Shown: positions 4,471 to 10,051 of the stretch, one piece after another | How the letters are laid out: each line of letters opens with the position of its first letter | How positions within the stretch are numbered: the stretch's first letter is position 1 | Assembly (NCBI GenBank): GCA_017963715.1 | Contig: JAGCTK010000011.1 | Span: 1 to 10,051, forward strand | Direction of reading: 5' to 3' | DNA from: Alphaproteobacteria bacterium | GTDB taxonomy: Bacteria > Pseudomonadota > Alphaproteobacteria > RF32 > CAG-239 | Length of the DNA stretch: 10,051 nucleotides | Program-made: the position numbers and the translations under genes | The notes under the pieces: model-generated | What the model saw: the letters and a program-made list of their open reading frames with translations, nothing else | Databases searched by the model: none | What the model was told of the DNA's origin: nothing

Positions 4471-7362
4471 ATGCCCCAAAACGTCTATAATATACCGTTC
4501 GGTGCACCGTTTTTTGATACACTCGCCAAGCGTTTTTTAGAAAAGTATCGTCATCAGGAACTTAAACTTTCGGATGTGTTGTTCTTGGTGCAAAACAGAC
4601 GAAGCGCTGTTTCTTTCAGAGAGGCTTTTTTGCGTCAGAACGGCTTAAAGCCGTTTTTGTTGCCTCAAATTGTGGCCGTCGGTGATATCACAGATGATGC
4701 TTTGTGGTTGCGCGATGAGGATATTGCAGTTTCAAGTATCAGTGGTCAGGAAAGATTGTTTTTGTTTGCAAAATTGATTGTATCCAAACATGATGTTTAC
4801 GGCATTAAAGATATCACTTTTGTGCAGGCACTTGCCTTGGCTGCTGATTTGGCACGCTTGATTGATGCGATTTACGACCAAAATTTAAGCTTTGATGACC
4901 TCAATTTGTTGGTGCCGGAAGAATATGCGGCGCATTGGCAAGAAACGCTTAAATTTTTGAAAATCATCACAAGTTTTTGGCCGGAGATCCTCAAAGAAAG
5001 AGGTTTGGTAGACCCGGCATTCAAAAAAAATCAGATGTTAAAAGCAAAGGCCAAGATGTGGCGGAGTAATGTGCCGACAGACAACATTGTGGCAGTCGGT
5101 CTTAATCCGGCTTTTGACGGCTTAAAAGATGTATTATCGGCCATTCAAGCATTGCCGTGCGGTGAAATTTATTTATACGGTTTGGACAGATATTTGCCCG
5201 ATGATGTTTTTGACACCCTAACACCGACACATCCTCAGTTTGAAAACAAAGAGATGTTAAGCCTTTTGAATATCAAACGCGAAGATGTTGAAGATATTGC
5301 CTCATCTGACAACCCGATGCGTACCGTCTTGATTTCGGAGATGATGCGTCCGGCCGAAACAACGGCTGAGTGGCAGTTTGTGCCCCAAAAAATAAAATTT
5401 GAACAGGCCTGTCAAGGTATGCATTTGATTGAGTGTGCAGATACTTATGAAGAAGCAGCATCTATTGCGCTGATGATGCGTGAAGTTTTGGAAACGCCCG
5501 AAAAAACAGCCGTTTTGGTTACGCCGGACAGAACATTGGCACGTTGTGTGTCTGCGGCGCTTAAACGATTTGGAATTGATATTGATGATTCATCGGGGTT
5601 GCCGCTTCATTTATCGATGATCGGTATCTATTTAAGACAGATTATTGATGTGGTGCAAAATGATTTTGATGCCGTTTCGGTTGCGGCATTGCTTAAAAAT
5701 CCGTTTGTGCGTTTAGGTCGCTCGGCGCGTGCATTAAGTGTTGAAGTTAGGACAAACGAACTTGAAAAAAGATTGCCTCAGTTTGACCAAACGCCCGAGG
5801 CATTGTATGCCGATGATATTTTAACAACCGAGTTAAAGCAGGCATTAAAGCCTTTGTGCGATTTATATGCGCAATCAAGCGTGTCACTAAAAACGCTGAT
5901 GCAGGTTTATATACAAACGGCTGAATACTTGGCACAAAATGATGAGATGAGCGGGGCGCAAAATTTGTGGCGCCATGAAGACGGCAAAAAGGCTGCGGCC
6001 TATTTGGCACAAGTGCTTGAAAAAGCGGATATTATCGGTTCTATCAATCCGCATGACTTCGGAGCCGTGTTGACAACTTTGCTGTCGACGGAAAGCGTGC
6101 GCAAAAACTACGGAACGCATCCGAGACTTAAAATTTTGGGCACGATTGAGGCACGATTTAACGGATTTGATGTGACAATTATCGGTGGTGTCAATGAGGG
6201 GGTATGGCCTCAGTTGCAAATCGGTGATCCTTTTATGTCTCATACCATGAAAAAAGATTACGGCTTGCCTTTGCCCGAGCAAAATATCGGTATTGCCGCT
6301 TTTGATTTGAGTGCTTTGCTTGCTGCCAAAGAGGTTTATTTGACACGATCTGTTCGCACCTGCGGTACACCGACCAACAAATCGCGTTATTGGTTGAGGC
6401 TTGAAACGATGCTTCGTCTGCTGACAAAAAATGAGGACAGTTTGACCGACACATTTTATCAAACCTTGGCACGCCGGCTGAATACCCCAAATAAATATAT
6501 TACAATAGAACCTGCGGCACCAAGGCCGCCCGTTGATGCAAGACCACGCCGCTTTTCGGCGACATCTCTTGAAAAATTGATGCGTAACCCTTACGAAATT
6601 TATGCGCGCTATATTTTGAGACTGAAGGTTTTGAACGATTTGGGCTCGGATGTGCAACATACATTGTACGGCACCATCGTGCACAAAATTTTGGAAGATT
6701 TTGCAACCAAATATTCTGGCGTTTTGGATAATCATGCGTATGAATATTTGATAAAACTCGGCGCAGACGAGTTGGCGCGTTATCCGTTGGATGTTAAAGA
6801 CAAAGCGTTTTTTGCGGCAAAGTTTGAAAAAACGGCGATGTGGGTTTGTGAAACCGAAAGCGTTTATCGCCAAGATATCAAACATGTATGGCCCGAAGTT
6901 AAAGGAAAAATAACGCTTGATATGCCTTATGCGCCCGTTGTGATTGAGGCGCGTGCCGACAGAATAGATGAAACATATGACAATATGTATCGCATTATCG
7001 ACTATAAAACGGGGAGGGTGCGCTCAAAAGATGAGATGGAAAAAGGGTATGCGCCGCAATTGGCCGTTGAAGCACTGATTGCTTTCAATGGCGGTTTTGA
7101 AAAGGCGGATGTGTTATTGCCGGCCAAAAATGTGGACAGGCTGATTTACTGGCAACTCGGCAAAAAAATTGTGTGTTATGACGAAGATATTGATGATTTG
7201 CTTGAAAAAACGCAAGAACGTCTCAGGCAATTAATTTCGGTGTTTGATTTTGAAACAACACCTTATTTAGCGCGTCCCAATCCGAAACATTTAGACGAAT
7301 ATGCTGTATACGAGCATTTGGCTCGTTTGAAAGAATGGAGCGAGGTGCTGAGCGATGACTGA
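4471..7362 (+). CDS. addB: Double-strand break repair nuclease subunit AddB (alphaproteobacterial type)
   Basis: This 963-residue subunit of the AddAB helicase-nuclease works with AddA to process DNA ends and load RecA for recombination. The N-terminal and middle parts are a helicase-like scaffold: the start has NIPFGAPFFDTLAKRFL and LVQNRRSAVSFREAFL, with no Walker A motif, so ATP-driven unwinding would come from AddA. A conserved family stretch IEARFNGFDVTIIGGVNEG precedes PQLQIGDPF. The C-terminal RecB-like nuclease domain (about 690-940) has YGTIVHKILEDF with His738, RADRID with Asp830, and IIDYKTG with Asp844 and Lys846, so the nuclease looks active. The cysteines that hold the iron-sulfur cluster in Bacillus AddB are not seen around the nuclease (NPYEIYARYIL, then TPYLARPNP near the end), as expected for alphaproteobacteria. 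The start has AAGGAT 4 bases upstream. It overlaps addA by 8 bases. Confidence 0.94.
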   Translation: MPQNVYNIPFGAPFFDTLAKRFLEKYRHQELKLSDVLFLVQNRRSAVSFREAFLRQNGLKPFLLPQIVAVGDITDDALWLRDEDIAVSSISGQERLFLFAKLIVSKHDVYGIKDITFVQALALAADLARLIDAIYDQNLSFDDLNLLVPEEYAAHWQETLKFLKIITSFWPEILKERGLVDPAFKKNQMLKAKAKMWRSNVPTDNIVAVGLNPAFDGLKDVLSAIQALPCGEIYLYGLDRYLPDDVFDTLTPTHPQFENKEMLSLLNIKREDVEDIASSDNPMRTVLISEMMRPAETTAEWQFVPQKIKFEQACQGMHLIECADTYEEAASIALMMREVLETPEKTAVLVTPDRTLARCVSAALKRFGIDIDDSSGLPLHLSMIGIYLRQIIDVVQNDFDAVSVAALLKNPFVRLGRSARALSVEVRTNELEKRLPQFDQTPEALYADDILTTELKQALKPLCDLYAQSSVSLKTLMQVYIQTAEYLAQNDEMSGAQNLWRHEDGKKAAAYLAQVLEKADIIGSINPHDFGAVLTTLLSTESVRKNYGTHPRLKILGTIEARFNGFDVTIIGGVNEGVWPQLQIGDPFMSHTMKKDYGLPLPEQNIGIAAFDLSALLAAKEVYLTRSVRTCGTPTNKSRYWLRLETMLRLLTKNEDSLTDTFYQTLARRLNTPNKYITIEPAAPRPPVDARPRRFSATSLEKLMRNPYEIYARYILRLKVLNDLGSDVQHTLYGTIVHKILEDFATKYSGVLDNHAYEYLIKLGADELARYPLDVKDKAFFAAKFEKTAMWVCETESVYRQDIKHVWPEVKGKITLDMPYAPVVIEARADRIDETYDNMYRIIDYKTGRVRSKDEMEKGYAPQLAVEALIAFNGGFEKADVLLPAKNVDRLIYWQLGKKIVCYDEDIDDLLEKTQERLRQLISVFDFETTPYLARPNPKHLDEYAVYEHLARLKEWSEVLSDD

Positions 7363-10051
7363 TATGACAACCGTTGAACAGCAAAAAAAAGAGCGTTCGG
7401 CTTTGGCACAGCGTCAACAGCAAAGTGCTTCCGATCCGAAACATTCCGTTTGGGTGGAAGCGTCGGCCGGTACGGGTAAAACCAAGGTGTTATCCGACAG
7501 GGTGTTCAGATTATTGCTAAAAGGCGTTGAGGCCTCCAAAATTTTGTGTTTGACCTACACCAAAGCGGCAGCGGTCGAAATGAAATCGCGCATTTATGAC
7601 AAACTCTCCAAATGGGTTGCTTTAGATGATGCTCAATTACTAAAAGAGTTGTATGAACTTGACGACACGTGCAATTTTGCAAGTGATGAGATGCTATCCA
7701 AAGCGCGCACGTTGTTTGCCGCAACACTTGATGCGCCAATGCCGATTAAGATCGAGACAATACATGCTTTTTGTGAAGAAATTTTGAAAAAATTTCCGCT
7801 TGAAGCAGGTATTTCACCTTATTTTGAGGTGATGGACGAACGTGCGACTTCTGAGGCTTTGGATGGCATTATCCATCGGATTTTAAGCAAGATGGATGAT
7901 TTTGACTTGCCCACTATTAAAGAATCTGTGTTGTTTTTAATTTCTCATGTCAGCGAATTTAATTTCGGTCAATTATTGGCTTCGCTTGCCGTGCAACGCA
8001 ATCACCTGATGCAAATTTTTGCTGAGTTTGACACTCAAGAGGCGTTTTTGGCGCATTTAAGGCAAAAACTTGATTTGAAACCAAGTGACACGGCAGAAAG
8101 TGTGACGACCGATTTTGCTGCCGCCATCGACAGACCCTTGCTTAAACAATGTGTCGAGGCGATGATGCATGGCACACCCACCGATCAGCATTGCGCCGAA
8201 ATTTTAGAGCAGAATTTAATAACATTTGATATCGGCTCGTATGAAACGGTATTTTTAACACAGACCGGCACAATTAAATCACGTTTAGTCACAAAAAAAG
8301 TCAAAACACAATTTGAGGCAATCGACAATGTGCTATTGATGGAAGCAGAGCGTTTGCTTGATTTTAAAGAAAAATTGAAAAGCATCAAAATTTTTGAGTC
8401 AAGTCGTGCGATGTCTATGATTGCACGCTATTTGATAGATGAATATCAACTTTATAAGCGTCAGAATGCCAAATTGGATTATGAAGATTTAATCATTTTA
8501 ACCAAGAATCTCTTTGAAAAGTCAGATATGGCTGCTTGGGTGCTGTATAAATTAGACGGCGGATTGGAACATGTTTTGATCGACGAAGCGCAAGATACAT
8601 CCCCTGATCAATGGGCAATTATCAAAGCCCTAACGGATGAATTTTTTGCCACAAAAGAATCGCAAAAACATCGCACGGTTTTTGCGGTGGGTGACAGAAA
8701 ACAATCAATTTACGGTTTTCAGGGTGCAAGGCCCGAAAAATTTGATGAGATGAGCCGTTTTTATCAGCAAAAGATTGATAATTTTTGCAAAGTAAGGTTG
8801 GATGTGTCATTTCGTTCGACTGCAGCCGTGTTGAACACAGTCAACAGCCTGTTTGCTGGGGAAGATGCTCAAAAAGGGGTTGCAAGCCAAGATGCAAAGG
8901 TCGACCATTTGCCTTATAGAATAGGTGAGGGCGGCTTGGTTGAAATATGGCCTGTTTCGGAAAACGAAAAAGATGATGAGCCGGATATTTGGTATCCCCC
9001 GGTGGAACGGCGTGTCAAAACGTCGGGTATGCAAAAACTGGCACTCAAATTGGCTTTAAAAATCAAAGAAATGGTAGAAAAGGGGGAAATTTTGGCCTCC
9101 AAAGGCCGTCCGTTGCAATACGGCGATTTTTTGGTGCTGGTGCAACGACGCAACGCTTTTATGGAAGAATTTGTGAGAGTGGCCAAAAAGAACAACGTTG
9201 CTGTGTGCGGTGTTGACAGGATGAAACTCGGTGAAGAACTTGTGATTGAAGATTTGATTTCACTTTCCAAATTTTTGTTGTTGCCTTATGACGATTTGAG
9301 TTTGGCCGAAGTCTTAAAATCACCGCTTTATAATTTGAGAGATGATGACTTGTTTAGCCTTTGTTATAATCGAGGCGAAATGTCGCTGTGGCAAAGGTTG
9401 CACACCATGAAAAAATATGAGCCGGTTGTCTTGAGTTTGACCGATTTGTTAAATGCGGCCGATACCAAGCGCCCGTTTGAACTTTTCAGCAGTGTTTTAA
9501 TCGAGCAGGGCGGCTATCAAAAAATTGTGGCTCGTCTCGGAGATGAAGTCAAAGATGCGTTGGATGAATTTATGAATTTAACGCTTGCCTTCGAAAGTGA
9601 GCATGTCCCGAATTTGCAAAACTTTATCCGATGGATTGAGGCTTCGCAAACCGAGGTCAAACGTGAACTTGATCAAAACAACACCAATGCCGTGCGTATT
9701 ATGACGGTCCATGGCTCAAAAGGTTTGCAAGCGCCCGTTGTGATTTTGGCAGATACCATTCGTGAAGTCAAAACAAGCAGAGCAACCGGACTGATTTTTG
9801 ATGAAGATGCGGCCTATTTTGCACTCAGCACGCAAGATTATACCGGGGCCTGCGAACAAGCGCATCAGGAAAGTGTCGATAAAGCCTATGATGAATACAG
9901 ACGCTTGCTCTATGTTGCGATGACGCGTGCGGAAGACCGGCTTTATATCGCAGGTTACGGCACACCCAAAAAAGAAGACCAAAGTTGGTATCATCTGCTT
10001 GAAAAAACACTTTTAAAGACCGGCACCAAAGAGGAATCGGGTGTTTTTGTA
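7355..10051 (+). CDS. addA: Double-strand break repair helicase-nuclease AddA (partial, cut by right edge)
   Basis: This is the helicase subunit of AddAB, a superfamily 1 UvrD/RecB-type 3'-to-5' DNA helicase. The window holds 899 codons in one open frame with no stop. Motifs in order: Walker A in EASAGTGKT (Lys42), motif Ia CLTYTKAAAVEM, IHAFCEEILKKFP, Walker B/motif II LIDEAQDTS (Asp410, Glu411), motif III VGDRKQSIYGFQGARP, motif IV DVSFRST, motif V MTVHGSKGLQAPVVIL, and motif VI RRLLYVAMTRAEDRL (849-863). The helicase core is therefore complete. Family members run to about 1100-1200 residues, and the C-terminal nuclease domain lies beyond the edge. The ATG at 7355 overlaps the addB stop by 8 bases and has GAGGTG 7 bases upstream; an in-frame ATG at 7364 is the alternative. 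Overlap with addB suggests coupled, balanced synthesis of the two subunits. Confidence 0.94.
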   Translation, partial: MTDMTTVEQQKKERSALAQRQQQSASDPKHSVWVEASAGTGKTKVLSDRVFRLLLKGVEASKILCLTYTKAAAVEMKSRIYDKLSKWVALDDAQLLKELYELDDTCNFASDEMLSKARTLFAATLDAPMPIKIETIHAFCEEILKKFPLEAGISPYFEVMDERATSEALDGIIHRILSKMDDFDLPTIKESVLFLISHVSEFNFGQLLASLAVQRNHLMQIFAEFDTQEAFLAHLRQKLDLKPSDTAESVTTDFAAAIDRPLLKQCVEAMMHGTPTDQHCAEILEQNLITFDIGSYETVFLTQTGTIKSRLVTKKVKTQFEAIDNVLLMEAERLLDFKEKLKSIKIFESSRAMSMIARYLIDEYQLYKRQNAKLDYEDLIILTKNLFEKSDMAAWVLYKLDGGLEHVLIDEAQDTSPDQWAIIKALTDEFFATKESQKHRTVFAVGDRKQSIYGFQGARPEKFDEMSRFYQQKIDNFCKVRLDVSFRSTAAVLNTVNSLFAGEDAQKGVASQDAKVDHLPYRIGEGGLVEIWPVSENEKDDEPDIWYPPVERRVKTSGMQKLALKLALKIKEMVEKGEILASKGRPLQYGDFLVLVQRRNAFMEEFVRVAKKNNVAVCGVDRMKLGEELVIEDLISLSKFLLLPYDDLSLAEVLKSPLYNLRDDDLFSLCYNRGEMSLWQRLHTMKKYEPVVLSLTDLLNAADTKRPFELFSSVLIEQGGYQKIVARLGDEVKDALDEFMNLTLAFESEHVPNLQNFIRWIEASQTEVKRELDQNNTNAVRIMTVHGSKGLQAPVVILADTIREVKTSRATGLIFDEDAAYFALSTQDYTGACEQAHQESVDKAYDEYRRLLYVAMTRAEDRLYIAGYGTPKKEDQSWYHLLEKTLLKTGTKEESGVFV

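Noticed and set aside
5887..6885. 332-codon open frame on the minus strand, antisense to addB
   Set aside because: Its translation is rich in Cys, His, Arg and Phe without a recognisable domain, and it lies wholly inside the strongly supported addB frame. It is the expected mirror of addB codon usage.
4471..10051. Chi-like recognition sequences for AddAB
   Set aside because: The Chi sequence of this lineage is unknown, and short over-represented words in the region can be explained by codon preference.
1..10051. A novel defence system, mobile island or CRISPR array
   Set aside because: Every sizeable frame belongs to a known housekeeping family except the 45-residue protein. No direct-repeat array, transposase or composition shift was seen. 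XerD here is the chromosomal type, not an integrase next to an att site.

Overview
The window reads as a chromosomal housekeeping segment of an alphaproteobacterium from a moderately AT-rich lineage. Three things point there: dciA followed directly by a dsbA-family gene, xerD placed head-to-head with aroK, and an AddA/AddB pair of the alphaproteobacterial type (AddB without iron-sulfur cysteines, ending in a YEHLARLKEWS-like tail). The genus cannot be named from this sequence. I see no phage, transposon, CRISPR, tRNA or rRNA signal. The coding density is very high: the only sizeable non-coding stretch is the roughly 85-base divergent promoter region at 2547-2631.

Left half (minus strand, read from about 2546 down to 1): a 45-residue single-pass membrane protein too short for most gene callers, then xerD (tyrosine recombinase for chromosome dimer resolution), dciA (DnaB helicase loader/partner, DUF721), a membrane-anchored DsbA/thioredoxin-like protein with a CTHC active site, and the first 61 codons of an atpI-type gene that probably opens the ATP synthase Fo operon beyond the left edge. 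Gaps are 3 and 10 bases or overlaps, so this looks like one transcript.

Right half (plus strand, 2632 to the right edge): a good sigma-70 promoter (TTGATA, 17 bases, TATAAT) drives aroK (shikimate kinase), rph (RNase PH), rdgB (XTP/dITP pyrophosphatase), addB and addA (double-strand-break repair helicase-nuclease). Neighbouring genes overlap or lie 2 bases apart, so translation is probably coupled. addA is cut by the right edge after 899 codons: its helicase motifs are all present, and its C-terminal nuclease domain is outside the window.

The two operons point away from each other from a shared promoter region. They mix chromosome maintenance (XerD, DciA, AddAB), nucleotide-pool and RNA quality control (RdgB, RNase PH), disulfide chemistry (DsbA-like) and basic metabolism (AroK, AtpI). 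I did not find a previously undescribed system. The observations most worth following are the small membrane protein upstream of xerD, the altered RNA-binding region of RNase PH, the CTHC-type anchored DsbA with a non-ATG start, and the two gene orders: aroK without aroB next to it, and atpI directly after dsbA.
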